Notes: generated by a model from the sequence alone, not told the origin. A stretch of 64,000 bases of DNA from Metabacillus indicus LMG 22858 (GCF_000708755.2 NZ_JGVU02000002.1:1240001-1304000); one strand, 5' to 3'. Numbered from the stretch's first letter, positions 44,317-54,785 are shown. Numbers and translations: made by a program.

Positions 44317-45258
44317 ATGGAAGTAATTAAGATTGCACCGCGGGGCTATTGCTATGGCGTAGTAGATGCCATGGTTATTGCCAAGAATGCCGCTCTCGAT
44401 AAAACTCTGCCGAGACCGATTTATATCCTCGGCATGATTGTTCACAATAAACATGTAACTGACGCATTTGAAGATGAAGGCATCATCACGCTCGACGGAA
44501 GCAACCGCCTTGAGATTCTTGAGAAAGTCCAAAGCGGAACCGTCATTTTTACCGCTCACGGCGTTTCTCCGGAAGTAAGAAAGATAGCATCCGAAAAAGG
44601 GCTGGTTACCCTTGATGCGACATGCCCTGATGTAACAAAAACACATGATCTGATCCGTGCAAAAAAAGCGGAAGGCTATCATGTCATATACATCGGAAAG
44701 AAGTCCCATCCTGAACCTGAAGGAGCTGTCGGTGTAGCGCCTGATATCGTCCATCTTGTTGAAACAGAAGAAGATGTCGATGCTCTGACATTCCAGAATG
44801 ATAAAATCATCGTCACAAACCAGACAACGATGAGCCAGTGGGACGTTTATGACATTATGGAACGCGTGAAAGAAAAATACCCGCATGTTGAATATCACCA
44901 GGAGATCTGCCTTGCGACACAGGTGCGCCAGGAAGCCGTTGCCGAACAGGCCAAAGATGCTGACCTGACGATTGTTGTCGGAGATCCGAAAAGCAACAAC
45001 TCAAACCGTCTAGCCCAGGTTTCTGAAGAGATTGCAAGCACGAAGGCCTACCGCATTTCAGACCTCAGCGAACTGAAGCTCGAATGGTTTGAAGGAGTGA
45101 AGAAAGTGGCCATCACAGCAGGCGCTTCAACTCCGACCCCTATTACCAAAGAGGTCATTCAGTTTCTTGAAAAGTATGACCCTGAGAACACTCTGACGTG
45201 GAATATTGAGCACAATGTTCCCCTGCAGAAGATTCTTCCGAAAGTAAAAGCAAAATAA
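44317..45258 (+). CDS. ispH: IspH, 4-hydroxy-3-methylbut-2-enyl diphosphate reductase
   Basis: 313 aa, last step of the MEP pathway, making IPP and DMAPP. Three cluster cysteines are in [23 protein letters not shown] and [11 protein letters not shown]; the substrate His and Glu are in TAHGVSPEV and HPEPEGAVG, and Thr in QTTMSQWD. Start ATG after AGGGGG. Strong terminator downstream. Confidence 0.97.
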   Translation: MEVIKIAPRGYCYGVVDAMVIAKNAALDKTLPRPIYILGMIVHNKHVTDAFEDEGIITLDGSNRLEILEKVQSGTVIFTAHGVSPEVRKIASEKGLVTLDATCPDVTKTHDLIRAKKAEGYHVIYIGKKSHPEPEGAVGVAPDIVHLVETEEDVDALTFQNDKIIVTNQTTMSQWDVYDIMERVKEKYPHVEYHQEICLATQVRQEAVAEQAKDADLTIVVGDPKSNNSNRLAQVSEEIASTKAYRISDLSELKLEWFEGVKKVAITAGASTPTPITKEVIQFLEKYDPENTLTWNIEHNVPLQKILPKVKAK

Positions 45259-45260
45259 AA

Positions 45261-45304
45261 AAGTACAGCCGCCGGAAATCCTTTTTTCCGGCGGCTGTTT
45301 TTTA
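45261..45304. terminator. Bidirectional terminator between ispH and yqfO
   Basis: ACAGCCGCCGGAAA/TTTCCGGCGGCTGT, a 14-bp stem with A and T runs. Confidence 0.94.
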
Positions 45305-46423
45305 TACAAGGCTAAATGGATCGGTGTTAATTGCTGAAGGGTAGATGCCCACTTCAAATTTCTTTTCTTCACACATTGAAAGCAGAAGGTCTGAGACCCC
45401 TTTTTTCATCACTTTCTCAGCGTTGTGGCCCGGGTCAACGATGTTTAGGCCAAGCATCATAGCGTCGTGAGCCGTATGGTAGTACATATCCCCTGTCACA
45501 TAAACATCAGCACCCTTGCGTTTTGCGTGATGGATATATTTGTTTCCGTCGCCGCCAAGAACCGCTACTTTTTTGACTTTGTCTTCTTTATTTCCAACAA
45601 GTCTCACAAACGGCACATCGAGCGCCTCCTTTACATGAACGGCAAACTCTTCAAGTGTCATTTCTTTTTCCAGTTTTCCGATTCTGCCAAGACCAAGTGA
45701 CTTCCCTCCGTTTTCAACCGGATAGATGTCGAACGCAGGCTCTTCATATGGATGTGCTTTCATCATAGCTGATACAATTTTCTTCTGACTGCTCGCTGGA
45801 ATGACCGTTTCGATTCTCTCTTCTTCTGCACATTCCAGCTTTCCTTTTTCTCCGATGTAGGGATTCGTTCCTTCAAGGGGAAGAAAACGCCCGGTTCCTT
45901 CTGAAGAAAAAGAACAATCGCTGTACATGCCGATGTGACCTGCACCTGTATCCCCCAGAACGGTCCGTATCCGGCCGGCGTGATCTTTCGGGACATAGAC
46001 CACCAGTTTCTTCAATGTCTCCTGATAGGTGTCTGCCAGGACTTCTGTGTCTGTGAGCCCGAGAGCGTCTGCGAGCAGATCATTCACTCCGCCTTCTGCG
46101 ACATCCAGGTTTGTATGGGCAGCATACACGGCGATATCATGCTTGATGCATTTTTCAATGAGTGCTCCGCCTGGCTGGTCGGTTGCAAGCTGTTTTAGCG
46201 GCCTGAAAATAGGAGGATGATGGGCAATGATCAGGTTTGCCTTTTTTTCAATGGCTTCATCCACCACTTCATCAAGTACATCCAGTGCCACTAATACGCC
46301 TGTTATCGGTTTATTCAGCGTTCCGATCTGCAGGCCGATTTTGTCTCCTTCCACCGCATATTCTTTCTTTGAAAAAGATTCGAAGAGCTGAATGATTTCA
46401 TAGCCGTTTGGTTGTTTGCTCAT
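45302..46423 (-). CDS. yqfO: YqfO, Nif3-like dinuclear metal protein
   Basis: 373 aa. Metal-binding DUF34/NIF3 fold in two halves (LIIAHHPPIFRPLKQL; VYAAHTNLDVAEGGVND; VYVTGDMYYHTAHDAMMLGLNIVDPGH) with a PII-like domain inserted in the middle, as in other Gram-positive members. Described as a possible GTP cyclohydrolase-like or metal-insertion protein; the real role is unsettled. Its start overlaps the trmK stop by four bases. Confidence 0.93.
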   Translation of the reverse strand: MSKQPNGYEIIQLFESFSKKEYAVEGDKIGLQIGTLNKPITGVLVALDVLDEVVDEAIEKKANLIIAHHPPIFRPLKQLATDQPGGALIEKCIKHDIAVYAAHTNLDVAEGGVNDLLADALGLTDTEVLADTYQETLKKLVVYVPKDHAGRIRTVLGDTGAGHIGMYSDCSFSSEGTGRFLPLEGTNPYIGEKGKLECAEEERIETVIPASSQKKIVSAMMKAHPYEEPAFDIYPVENGGKSLGLGRIGKLEKEMTLEEFAVHVKEALDVPFVRLVGNKEDKVKKVAVLGGDGNKYIHHAKRKGADVYVTGDMYYHTAHDAMMLGLNIVDPGHNAEKVMKKGVSDLLLSMCEEKKFEVGIYPSAINTDPFSLV

Positions 46424-47133
46424 TCTCCCGCCGCCTCCTCAAGCATGGCAATCATGCGAGTTAATTCCTGCATTTTCCTGCTGTTTTCTTCGCTTTCTGT
46501 TGCCTTGCTTATATTTTCTAAAATACGTTTATAGTGTTCTTTTTCCTGTGACCACTTCTTTATAAACGTGCTTGATTGTTTTCGCATTAAATGGGGTCCT
46601 ACAAGAAGGCCGGTTTCAAGAGAAACATCTTGATACGGAGCTTTTGCGTCTCCTCTTTCCCCGACAAGAATTTCATAGATTTTTCCGTCCTCTTCCAAAA
46701 TCTCTTCATTCACCAGTTCCCAGCCGTTTTGAAGCAGCCATTCTCTAATGTGATGAGCATGAATATTCGGCTGAAGAATCAGCCTCTGCACACCCTGGAG
46801 CTTTTCCTTTCCTGCATCCAGAATCTTTTCGATCAAAGCACCGCCCATGCCGGCGATCGTAATGCAGGTGACTTCATTCGGCCCTATCACTTCCAGCCCG
46901 CTGCCGAGACGCACAGAGATGACATCCTCGAGTCCGCTTTTTTTCACCTGTTTTTTGGCAGACTGGTAAGGCCCTTCCACAACCTCTCCCGCTACTGCAG
47001 AAGCGGCCAGCCCGTTCAGAAGGGCATAGCAAGGCAGATAGGCATGGTCTGAGCCGATATCAGCAAGCACCGCACCTTCAGGTATATAATCAGCCACTGT
47101 TTTCAGCCGTTTTGATAAGTTTACATCGTTCAT
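46420..47133 (-). CDS. trmK: TrmK, tRNA (adenine(22)-N1)-methyltransferase
   Basis: 237 aa. SAM-binding motif VLADIGSDHAYLPCYALL, then SVRLGSGLEVI and the conserved CITIAGMGGALIEKILD; a C-terminal coiled coil (WSQEKEHYKRILENISKATESEEN) is typical of TrmK (YqfN). Methylates A22 of tRNAs such as Ser and Tyr. Translationally coupled to yqfO. Confidence 0.94.
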   Translation of the reverse strand: MNDVNLSKRLKTVADYIPEGAVLADIGSDHAYLPCYALLNGLAASAVAGEVVEGPYQSAKKQVKKSGLEDVISVRLGSGLEVIGPNEVTCITIAGMGGALIEKILDAGKEKLQGVQRLILQPNIHAHHIREWLLQNGWELVNEEILEEDGKIYEILVGERGDAKAPYQDVSLETGLLVGPHLMRKQSSTFIKKWSQEKEHYKRILENISKATESEENSRKMQELTRMIAMLEEAAGE

Positions 47134-47181
47134 TTTCTATCACCACATTCTTATGTACTTTTAAATCAGTCTCTCTATATA

Positions 47182-47222
47182 ATAAGAAAAGTCCTCCGCA
47201 GATGCAAAGGACTTTTCTTTAT
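47182..47222 (-). terminator. Terminator of cccA
   Basis: AAGAAAAGTCCT/AGGACTTTTCTT with a 12-base loop; tail TTATTATAT on the minus strand. Confidence 0.85.
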
Positions 47223-47268
47223 CACATTATGTAATGCTTTAAGCGTCATAATATGACCCGGTTCAAGG

Positions 47269-47631
47269 CTATTTGATTTCTGATACCCATTTGGCCATTT
47301 CGTCAAGCTTTTCATCAGGAACAAGTCCTGCAGGCATTGCTCCGCGGCCGTTTTTAATCGTGTCTTTGATTCCGTCAACACCGAGCTTGTCCCCTACTCC
47401 TTTAAGAGCCGGACCTGCTCCGCCTTCGTAATTCTCACCATGGCACGAAATACAGTTCTGCTTGTAGATTTCCTCCGGTGAAGCGTTTGCAACTTCCCCT
47501 GATTTATCTTCTTCTTTTCCTTCACCAGCCATTTCCTTCATATCGCCGAGCCCCTTGATGGATAAGAAAAACATAAGGCCGATTCCGATTACGGCAACTA
47601 GAGCAAATGGAATGAGCGGATTGCGATTCAT
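47269..47631 (-). CDS. cccA: Cytochrome c550
   Basis: 120 aa, as B. subtilis CccA. One N-terminal membrane anchor (LIPFALVAVIGIGLMFFLSI), acidic linker, then the haem domain with CxxCH in NCISCHGENYEG and the axial Met in GRGAMPAGL. Exposed outside the membrane, it carries electrons to the aa3 or caa3 branch. GGGGAGG before the ATG. Confidence 0.95.
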   Translation of the reverse strand: MNRNPLIPFALVAVIGIGLMFFLSIKGLGDMKEMAGEGKEEDKSGEVANASPEEIYKQNCISCHGENYEGGAGPALKGVGDKLGVDGIKDTIKNGRGAMPAGLVPDEKLDEMAKWVSEIK

Positions 47632-47702
47632 TATGTAACCTCCCCTATGTAAAAATCTTGAAATGCAGGTAAACGATAGGTTTAAACAATCTCTATTTTA
47701 CT

Positions 47703-47716
47703 TGAAAACGCTGTTA
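47703..47716 (-). promoter_or_regulatory. Candidate cre (CcpA) site upstream of cccA
   Basis: TGAAAACGCTGTTA matches TGWAANCGNTNWCA at 13 of 14 positions. It lies 72 bases upstream of the cccA start. Catabolite control is inferred from this alone. Confidence 0.4.
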
Positions 47717-47767
47717 AGGAAAAGAGTTATTGCAGAAAGATGGCGTATTTTTCAAAAATTAGACAAA

Positions 47768-47794
47768 AAAACCTCATCTGTTAAGATGAAGTTC
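47768..47794 (-). terminator. Terminator of the acyl-CoA dehydrogenase gene
   Basis: CTTCATCT/AGATGAGG with a short loop, followed by TTTTTTT on the minus strand. Confidence 0.85.
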
Positions 47795-47810
47795 TTCAAA
47801 TCACGTTCGT

Positions 47811-48950
47811 TCAGCACCCAATCTGTCTGGCAATAACCATTCTTTGAACTTCACTCGTGCCTTCACCAATCTCAAGAAGCTTTGCATCCCGAAGATAGCG
47901 CTCCACCTGGTATTCTTTCATATAGCCGTATCCGCCATGAATTTGGATCGCCTGGTTGGATACCTCTGTGCACATTTCAGATGCGAACAGCTTGCAGTAG
48001 GACGCTTCTTTAGTGAATGGCTTTCCTTGATCCTTGAGCCAGGCCGCTTTGTATACCGCTGTACGCGCAAGGTCAATTTTCATGGCCATGTCAGCAAGCT
48101 TGAACTGTATCGCCTGAAACTCGCTTAGCGTTTTGCCGAATTGCTTTCGCTCCTTTGAGTAAGCAAGCGCCTTTTCAAATGCCGCCTGTGCAATCCCGAC
48201 AGCCATTGCAGCAATTCCGATTCTTCCTCCGTCAAGAGTCATCAGGAATTGCCTGAAGCCGTTCCCCTTCTTGCCAAGGAGATTTTCAGACGGAACCTCG
48301 ACATCTTCTAAAATCAGTTCTGTCGTGTTGGATGCGTTCAGCCCCATTTTTTCATAATTATCAATGACCTTGAAGCCAGGTGCATCTGTCGGAACAATAA
48401 TGGCACTGATTTCTTTTTTTCCTTCATTCCGTCCAGTAATGGCTGTTAATGAAAGAAATTTGGCGTAAGAAGCATTTGTAATGTAGCATTTGTTGCCGTT
48501 GATCGTAAACTTGCCGTCCTTTTCAACTGCTTCAGTCAGGGTTCCTCCTGCATCAGAGCCTGCGTTAGGCTCAGTGAGACCAAAAGCCCCTAAAGACTCT
48601 CCAGAGCAGATTTTTGAAAGATATGTTCTCTTCTGCTCTTCTGTTCCAAACATGCTGATTGGCGCCCCGCCTAAAGAAATATGGGCGGAATATGTAATGC
48701 CTGTCGAACCGCAAGCTTTGCTTAATTCTTCCGTTACGATTGCAAAACTGGTTGTATCTGCTCCGCTTCCGCCGAATTCCTCAGAGAATGGCAGTCCAAG
48801 AATGCCCATATCCCCCAGCTGTTTGAAAATTTCGGCCGGAAACTGTTTCGTTTTATCCCGTTCATATGCTCCCGGTTCCACAACTTCTTCTGCGAATTCC
48901 CTGATGGTTTTTTGAATCATGCGCTGCTCTTGTGATAGTTCAAAATTCAT
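47811..48950 (-). CDS. Acyl-CoA dehydrogenase
   Basis: 379-aa FAD enzyme of short- or medium-chain acyl-CoA oxidation. Signatures: GAFGLTEPNAGSDAGG (FAD/substrate), KQFGKTLSEFQAIQFKLADM, QIHGGYGYMKEYQVERYLRDAKLLEIGEGTSEVQRMV, quoted in part, where the Glu of GEGTSE is the usual catalytic base. Chain-length preference cannot be read. It is a single gene between cccA and sigA, where B. subtilis has none, so it is a lineage-specific insertion. AGGGATAAA before the ATG. Confidence 0.93.
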   Translation of the reverse strand: MNFELSQEQRMIQKTIREFAEEVVEPGAYERDKTKQFPAEIFKQLGDMGILGLPFSEEFGGSGADTTSFAIVTEELSKACGSTGITYSAHISLGGAPISMFGTEEQKRTYLSKICSGESLGAFGLTEPNAGSDAGGTLTEAVEKDGKFTINGNKCYITNASYAKFLSLTAITGRNEGKKEISAIIVPTDAPGFKVIDNYEKMGLNASNTTELILEDVEVPSENLLGKKGNGFRQFLMTLDGGRIGIAAMAVGIAQAAFEKALAYSKERKQFGKTLSEFQAIQFKLADMAMKIDLARTAVYKAAWLKDQGKPFTKEASYCKLFASEMCTEVSNQAIQIHGGYGYMKEYQVERYLRDAKLLEIGEGTSEVQRMVIARQIGC

Positions 48951-49280
48951 TTTATCCCTCCGTTTTGAATACGCTTACATTATAAATTATAAGATGAACA
49001 GCTCTATTTTCACAACTTTTTAAATTTTTTATTTTATGAAAAAATATTTTTTTGTGTTTGTTTTGTGCCCATTTGCCCGGAGATGATCCTGCAGCCGGAA
49101 TGAAACCCGCATGTTATCAGGGTAAAATCATGTTTTCCCCGTCTATTCAGCAATTGCTGCCGAAGAATTTTTTTAAGAAGGCAGTTTGCAAATTAAATAA
49201 CAATTAAGTAAAATAATGAAAAGAAGATGTAAGAAAAAGGGTGTTAGCGCTGTCACATCTGATTCTTAAGAATTTGAACA
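48951..49280. other. Gap upstream of the acyl-CoA dehydrogenase
   Basis: No gene is visible on either strand. The minus strand next to the dehydrogenase is very AT-rich and presumably carries its promoter, but I see no clear -35/-10 pair and no FadR-type palindrome. A cre-like TGTTAGCGCTGTCA lies at 49242-49255. Confidence 0.6.
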
Positions 49281-49312
49281 ACAAAAAAAAGCGAACGTAA
49301 TGTCCGCTTTCT
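49281..49312 (-). terminator. Terminator of the dnaG-sigA operon
   Basis: AAAGCG/CGCTTT extended imperfectly inward, followed by a run of eight T on the minus strand. Confidence 0.75.
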
Positions 49313-49317
49313 GCTTT

Positions 49318-50430
49318 CTATTCAAGAAAATCTTTAAGCCGTTTGCTTCTGCTTGGATGGCGAAGCTTGCGAAGCGCTTTTGCTTCAATCTGACGGATAC
49401 GCTCTCTTGTTACGCCGAAAACTTTTCCGACCTCTTCAAGAGTGCGGGTACGTCCGTCGTCAAGTCCGAAGCGAAGACGAAGCACGTTTTCTTCCCGGTC
49501 AGTAAGAGTATCAAGCACATCTTCAAGCTGTTCTTTCAGAAGTTCGTATGCAGCATGCTCAGATGGAGATGTGGCATCCTGATCTTCTATAAAGTCACCA
49601 AGATGCGAGTCATCCTCTTCCCCGATTGGAGTCTCAAGAGAAACAGGCTCCTGCGCAATCTTAAGGATTTCTCTGACTTTATCAGGCGTCAGATCCATGT
49701 CTTCCGCAATCTCCTCCGGTGAAGGCTCACGGCCTAAATCCTGAAGCAGCTGGCGCTGAACCCGGATCAACTTGTTAATTGTTTCAACCATATGAACCGG
49801 AATACGGATCGTTCTTGCCTGGTCGGCAATGGCGCGTGTTATGGCCTGGCGAATCCACCAAGTAGCATAGGTACTGAATTTAAAGCCTTTGCGGTAATCA
49901 AATTTCTCTACCGCCTTCATCAGTCCCATGTTGCCTTCCTGGATCAGATCGAGAAACAGCATTCCGCGGCCTACATACCGTTTTGCAATACTGACGACAA
50001 GACGGAGGTTTGCTTCAGCGAGTCTTCTTTTCGCTTCTTCGTCTCCTTCTTCTATCCGGTTTGCAAGCTTAATTTCTTCGTCTGCAGTCAAAAGGTCTAC
50101 TCGTCCGATTTCTTTAAGGTACATGCGGACAGGGTCATTTATTTTAACGCCCGGCGGCACACTCAAATCATTCAGGTCAAACTCTTCTTCCTTTGCAAGC
50201 TGCTGAATGTTCGGGTCTTCTGTTGATTCGTTATCTCCCACCAGTTCAACACCCTGTTCACCCAGGAATTCATAATACTCATCCATTTGGTCTGATTCAA
50301 TTTCGAAGCCTGACATGCGTTCAGCAATCTCTTCGTATGTTAAAACTCCACGTTTTTTTCCGATTTCAGTTAATTGGTCCTTAGCCTGTTCCAATGTCAA
50401 TTCAGAATCATGGGTTTGTTTATCAGCCAT
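49318..50430 (-). CDS. sigA: SigA, primary RNA polymerase sigma factor
   Basis: 370 aa (B. subtilis 371). Region 1.1 at the N-terminus ([15 protein letters not shown]), region 2 with the -10 recognition helix ([21 protein letters not shown]), region 3, and region 4 with the -35 helix-turn-helix ([36 protein letters not shown], in part). Start at the ATG after AAGGAGGGG. Follows dnaG closely, as in the classical macromolecular synthesis operon. Confidence 0.98.
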   Translation of the reverse strand: MADKQTHDSELTLEQAKDQLTEIGKKRGVLTYEEIAERMSGFEIESDQMDEYYEFLGEQGVELVGDNESTEDPNIQQLAKEEEFDLNDLSVPPGVKINDPVRMYLKEIGRVDLLTADEEIKLANRIEEGDEEAKRRLAEANLRLVVSIAKRYVGRGMLFLDLIQEGNMGLMKAVEKFDYRKGFKFSTYATWWIRQAITRAIADQARTIRIPVHMVETINKLIRVQRQLLQDLGREPSPEEIAEDMDLTPDKVREILKIAQEPVSLETPIGEEDDSHLGDFIEDQDATSPSEHAAYELLKEQLEDVLDTLTDREENVLRLRFGLDDGRTRTLEEVGKVFGVTRERIRQIEAKALRKLRHPSRSKRLKDFLE

Positions 50431-50524
50431 TGGATCCCCTCCTTCCAAACTCTTGCAATTAGTGCTTTATAGTAATGTTCTGATTGGAAATAATCAATCA
50501 GCAACAGTGAATCTCATTTCAGTG

Positions 50525-52336
50525 CTATTTAAGGCTTTGTTTCAGCTTAATGATTTCCATGGCAATGCCGGCAGCTTTAACAAAATCCTTTTTGCGTTCT
50601 GCATCGTGCTTTTCAGATTCTTTTTCTTTTATCATTAACCAATTTTGGTGATTCAACACCTGTTTGATATAATCTGACAGCTCCCGCTCCGAAATTTCTT
50701 CATTCACGGAAAGCATCGCGATATCTGAAACCACTTGATGAAGCTTATGATCAGGCAGTCTCCTCAGAAAGGAGCTTACATTTGCTTCAAAGCCCTCTTC
50801 GTAATAAGCATATAAATAAGTAATAATGGCTCTGTGTTCCTCAATATTAAATTGAAGCCCCACCCTGTCCAGCACTTTTTGGGCGATTTCTTTGTTTCTC
50901 AGCATGTGGGCGATGAGCAGCCTTTCTGCATTATGAAAAGCTTTCAGAAGGCGCTTTTGCTGCGGTATCCTTGTCTCCGTTTTTGGAGGAGCCGGCGCAG
51001 CCTGCTCTTTTTTCGGCTCACGCTGCCTGCTTCCTTTCTGATCAAGCACACGGCTTTTCAAAACATCCATGGAGAGTGAAAACTCTTCAGACAGCTGTTT
51101 CAGATAAAGCTCAATTTCAACAGGATTGTCAAGAAGACTCAGCTCTCTGACTATATCTTCGATGTACTGCAGTCTTTGTCCTTCATCGTGCAGATTTTTG
51201 CCTTTTCTGAACATCTGCATCTTAAATGCCATCAGCGTAATGCTTGCCCCTATTACATCCTGCCTGAACTTCTCGGCTCCGTGTGTCCGGATGTAGTCAT
51301 CAGGGTCTGTCCCATGAGGCAGGGCGGCTACCCGCATTTTGCATCCTGCAGCAGCAAGTGTTCTTGAAGCCCTGAGCGTTGCCTCCAGGCCTGCAGAATC
51401 TGAGTCATAGCATATGATAACATCTCCTGCATTTCTTTTGATGATTTTTGCCTGGGCATCTGTAAGCGATGTACCCATTGTGGCAATCGCATTCGGCACA
51501 TTTGAACGGACAGCAGATATCACATCGGCAAAACCTTCGAATAAAACGGCTTGCTGATTTTTGCGTATATGTACTCTTGCCTGATGAAAATTGTAAAGGA
51601 CCTTGCTCTTATTGAAAATCGGGGTTTCAGGACTGTTCAGAAACTTCGGCTGTTCCTTGCCGAGCACTCTGCCTGAGAACGCGATTGTTCTCCCGGTATG
51701 GTCAAGGATCGGGAACATAACTCTGTTTCTGAAGCGGTCAAGATAGGAATCAGAATTGTTCTTCTTAACAAGAAGCCCTGCTCGTTCCATCATTTCGGGA
51801 CTGTATCCGCGTTTGGTCAGAAATTTCGCAGCGAAATCCCACGAATCAAGCGAATAGCCAATTTCAAACTGATCGATAGTTTCCTTATCAAAGCCTCTGC
51901 CTGTCAGATAATCAAGAGCTTCCTGGCCTTCTTTCGTGTTTACGAGCAGGTGATGGTAAAACTTTTTCAGCAGTTCATGAGCTTCAATCATTTTTTCATC
52001 ATCGCTGTTTGCGTCTTTTGGCTGGGCGGAATGAAGATGATCCGGCAGTTCTATGTTAAGCCTGTCTGCTAAAGATCCGGCTGCCTCCACAAAGGAGAGC
52101 CCTTCTATCTGCATCAGAAAGGAAAAAACATTTCCTCCGGCGCCGCATCCAAAACAGTGGTAGATCTGCTTATCATGCGAGACAGAAAATGACGGAGATT
52201 TTTCTCCATGAAAAGGACAGAGACCAAAATGATTTCGCCCCTGCTTTTTCAATTGAACATATTCGCCTACAACATCCACGATATCTGCAGACTTCTGAAT
52301 CTGATCAATAAGTTCGTCAGGAATACGATTTGCCAT
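50525..52336 (-). CDS. dnaG: DNA primase
   Basis: 603 aa. N-terminal CHC2 zinc ribbon ([14 protein letters not shown] ... [10 protein letters not shown]), catalytic TOPRIM domain ([30 protein letters not shown]) and a C-terminal helicase-binding domain. Synthesises RNA primers for lagging-strand replication. GGAGATG precedes the ATG; yqxD lies 32 bases upstream. Confidence 0.98.
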   Translation of the reverse strand: MANRIPDELIDQIQKSADIVDVVGEYVQLKKQGRNHFGLCPFHGEKSPSFSVSHDKQIYHCFGCGAGGNVFSFLMQIEGLSFVEAAGSLADRLNIELPDHLHSAQPKDANSDDEKMIEAHELLKKFYHHLLVNTKEGQEALDYLTGRGFDKETIDQFEIGYSLDSWDFAAKFLTKRGYSPEMMERAGLLVKKNNSDSYLDRFRNRVMFPILDHTGRTIAFSGRVLGKEQPKFLNSPETPIFNKSKVLYNFHQARVHIRKNQQAVLFEGFADVISAVRSNVPNAIATMGTSLTDAQAKIIKRNAGDVIICYDSDSAGLEATLRASRTLAAAGCKMRVAALPHGTDPDDYIRTHGAEKFRQDVIGASITLMAFKMQMFRKGKNLHDEGQRLQYIEDIVRELSLLDNPVEIELYLKQLSEEFSLSMDVLKSRVLDQKGSRQREPKKEQAAPAPPKTETRIPQQKRLLKAFHNAERLLIAHMLRNKEIAQKVLDRVGLQFNIEEHRAIITYLYAYYEEGFEANVSSFLRRLPDHKLHQVVSDIAMLSVNEEISERELSDYIKQVLNHQNWLMIKEKESEKHDAERKKDFVKAAGIAMEIIKLKQSLK

Positions 52337-52368
52337 AGTAACATCTCCGTGAAACTAATATTCGCGAT

Positions 52369-52821
52369 TTAATCACCAATTCCTGCATCTTTCGACAAAA
52401 TCTTTTGAAGGGTGCGGACAAAATGTTCCCGGTCTGCTCCGGTAAACTTCTTCGGTCCTTTCGTATGATTCCCGCTTCGCCGTTCCTTTGCGGAAAGATA
52501 CCTGAACTGAAGAGCTGTTTCAATCGAATCTTCTGTAAGTTCTATACCCCGGGGTGTGATAACTGTAACCCCTTTTTTAAGGAGAAGCCCTGCAAGACCG
52601 ATGTCCTGAGTCACAACGGTATCGTGCCTCGAGGTGTGATTAACAATGTATAAATCAGCAGCTTCTTTTCCTGTGTCCACGTATACCCAGTCGCATCCAT
52701 ATGTAGTTGATGACTGATGATTGTAGGAAGCAACAAACAGGACCCGTACCCCGTGCACTGCAGCCAGATCAGCAATCTCCTGTTTAACCGGACACGCATC
52801 TGCGTCGACAATAATCTGCAT
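52369..52821 (-). CDS. yqxD: YqxD/YaiI family protein (UPF0178)
   Basis: 150 aa. The family signature IIVDADACPVKQEI is at the N-terminus, with RHDTVVTQDIGLAGLLLKKGVTVITPRG in the middle, cited in part: a PIN-like fold with conserved Asp residues, perhaps a nuclease; role unknown. The ATG is taken by alignment with the family; the frame extends seven codons to a GTG at 52842 that has GGAGTG about 11 bases upstream, so that start is possible. First gene of the dnaG-sigA operon. Confidence 0.88.
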   Translation of the reverse strand: MQIIVDADACPVKQEIADLAAVHGVRVLFVASYNHQSSTTYGCDWVYVDTGKEAADLYIVNHTSRHDTVVTQDIGLAGLLLKKGVTVITPRGIELTEDSIETALQFRYLSAKERRSGNHTKGPKKFTGADREHFVRTLQKILSKDAGIGD

Positions 52822-53089
52822 CTTTTTTTCGCCGTCTTTCACTATTCTACATCACTCCGAAGGATTCCTTCTAAACTATCCAGAAAAGATGCCAAAGGAA
52901 ATCAAGACTGAATTTGTCGAATTATTTTTTAATGATTAGCTTGACAGATCACAATAAATAGTTTATTCGTAATAGGTCAAGTCTAAACCTAAAATAAGTA
53001 ATTTTATCACAATTTTTTATTATAATACAAAGTCTTTCATTTTTCCATTCTTTTTAGCCAATTAAAGCTGTAAACAGGATACATGCAGA
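52822..53089. other. AT-rich gap between ppsR and yqxD
   Basis: No protein gene visible. The minus strand presumably carries the yqxD-dnaG-sigA promoter; a weak TTGACC-16-TTTATT is the best I can see. On the + strand TTGACA (52941-52946) and TATTCG are 17 bases apart, and TATAAT occurs at 53021-53026, with no + strand gene downstream. Confidence 0.5.
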
Positions 53090-53119
53090 AAACTCAGAGT
53101 ATCAGGCCACTCTGAGTCT
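53090..53119 (-). terminator. Terminator of the ccpN-ppsR unit
   Basis: ACTCAGAGT/ACTCTGAGT around an eight-base loop, followed on the minus strand by TTTTC. Confidence 0.85.
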
Positions 53120-53134
53120 TTACATCCGTTAGAT

Positions 53135-53947
53135 TCAGTTGTATCTGTTCATGATGTTCTGGATCATGTTGGCTGTCTCTTCTACCGCTTTATTTGAAAC
53201 ATCAATCACCTGGCAGCCGATTCTGTCGATTATTTTTTCGAAGTATTCAAGCTCCACTTTGATTCTGTCAATGTTGGCGTAGATCGCCTTGTCGTTAAGC
53301 CCCAGTGAAATGAGCCGTTCTTTTCTGATATCGTTTAACTTGTCCGGGCTTATTTTAAGGCCGATGCATTTTTGCGGCGACACTTTAAACAGCTCTTCAG
53401 GCGGTTCAACTTCCGGAACGAGCGGAACATTGGCCACTTTAAACCGTTTGTGCGCCAGATACTGGGACAAAGGCGTTTTCGATGTTCTAGACACACCGAC
53501 AAGGATGATATCCGCTTTCATGATGCCCCTTGGATCTCTTCCATCATCGTATTTTACGGCAAATTCAATGGCTTCTACCTTTTTGAAGTAATCTTCATCA
53601 AGTTTTCTTACTCTTCCCGGCTCATATTTGGCTGAGATGCCGTACGCAGATTCCATTTTATCAATGAGCGGTCCGATAATATCGTAATAAACGACCCCCT
53701 GGGCTTCCGCCTCCTCAATCAGTCCCTGCCTCAGGTCAGGCACAACAAGGGTAAAGCAGACAATAGCCTGTTCAAGCTTTGCATGGGCGATAATCTCTTT
53801 AATCGTTCCAAGATCCTCTACATATGGAATCCGCTTTACTTTGGTGTCTGCAGCGTACCCGTTGAACTGGCTGATCGCAGCTTTGATAACCAGTTCAGCC
53901 GTTTCACCGACAGAATCCGAAACAACATAGACATGACGATTGTACAT
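53135..53947 (-). CDS. ppsR: PpsR, PEP synthase/PPDK regulatory protein
   Basis: 270-aa bifunctional kinase and pyrophosphorylase (DUF299, YqfL) that switches pyruvate,phosphate dikinase or PEP synthase by ADP-dependent Thr phosphorylation. N-terminus [20 protein letters not shown] and P-loop [16 protein letters not shown] are diagnostic. Start at the ATG after GTGGGGAATGGT; 11 upstream codons are discarded. Follows ccpN, as in B. subtilis, and is also linked to gluconeogenic control. Confidence 0.95.
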   Translation of the reverse strand: MYNRHVYVVSDSVGETAELVIKAAISQFNGYAADTKVKRIPYVEDLGTIKEIIAHAKLEQAIVCFTLVVPDLRQGLIEEAEAQGVVYYDIIGPLIDKMESAYGISAKYEPGRVRKLDEDYFKKVEAIEFAVKYDDGRDPRGIMKADIILVGVSRTSKTPLSQYLAHKRFKVANVPLVPEVEPPEELFKVSPQKCIGLKISPDKLNDIRKERLISLGLNDKAIYANIDRIKVELEYFEKIIDRIGCQVIDVSNKAVEETANMIQNIMNRYN

Positions 53948-53966
53948 ACCATTCCCCACTCCCCAG

Positions 53967-54605
53967 TTAGATGATTTCATTCTCCGCTAGTCCGACCAAT
54001 ATCTTTGTCATATTTGTTTTTGTAATTCTGCCTGTTACTTCGAACCCTTTATCTGTTTCTTTAATAACTGGAATGGCATCAATTTGTTTATGAATTAAAT
54101 ATTTCGCTACATCCACGATGTTGTCCTCTCTGCTGCACATCGTGATGTTCGGCATTCTTGTCATAATGATATTGACCGGAATCGATGCAAGCTCCTGCTT
54201 TCCGATGCTTGCCCTGAGCAGATCTTTCCTCGACAGCACACCGACAAGGATGGACCCCTGGTCGACGACAAAGAGCGTCCCCACATCTTCAAGAAACATG
54301 GTCACAATGGCATCGTAAACAGACACATTTTCATTTACAACGACAGGTATGGACTGAAAATCCTTTACCTGAAGTTTTTTCAATTTATCAGACAGCATGC
54401 CGGCTCCGGTCTTGCCTGTGTAAAAATAGCCGACTCTAGGCCTCGCTTCCAGGTATCCGGCCATCGTCAGGATGGCAAGGTCAGGCCGCAGAGTGGCCCT
54501 CGTTAAATTCAGCTGGTCTGCAATGTGTTCGCCGGTAATCGGCCCGCTTGCTTTTACAATCTGCAGAATATGTTCCTGTCTTTTATTTAATTCGATTGTA
54601 CTCAC
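53967..54605 (-). CDS. ccpN: CcpN, repressor of gluconeogenic genes
   Basis: 212 aa when read from the GTG, equal to B. subtilis CcpN (YqzB). N-terminal winged helix ([41 protein letters not shown], in part) and two CBS domains ([37 protein letters not shown]) that sense the ATP/ADP state. Represses gapB and pckA in glucose. The GTG immediately follows AAGGTG; the ATG seven codons upstream has no site. Operon with ppsR. Confidence 0.94.
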   Translation of the reverse strand: MSTIELNKRQEHILQIVKASGPITGEHIADQLNLTRATLRPDLAILTMAGYLEARPRVGYFYTGKTGAGMLSDKLKKLQVKDFQSIPVVVNENVSVYDAIVTMFLEDVGTLFVVDQGSILVGVLSRKDLLRASIGKQELASIPVNIIMTRMPNITMCSREDNIVDVAKYLIHKQIDAIPVIKETDKGFEVTGRITKTNMTKILVGLAENEII

Positions 54606-54746
54606 CACCTTAAGGTTCCAATACATATGTATCTATAGTTCTGCTTTCACTCAATCCAAATAGGTTATACTCATATAAAAATATTATATACTATTTGAGC
54701 AGATTGAAAAGAACCTTTTCACAGGCTGCTTTTGAAATACGTAAAC

Positions 54747-54785
54747 AAACGGGACGATTGCCTCAAGGCAACCGTCCTCGTTTCT
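54747..54785 (-). terminator. Terminator of glyQ-glyS
   Basis: GGGACGATTGCC/GGCAACCGTCC with a TCAA loop (one G-T pair), followed by TTTGTTTA on the minus strand. Confidence 0.85.

Noticed and set aside
44314-44898. 194-codon open frame on the minus strand
   Set aside because: Antisense to ispH, which has every expected motif; Cys/Phe-rich translation is typical of a shadow frame.
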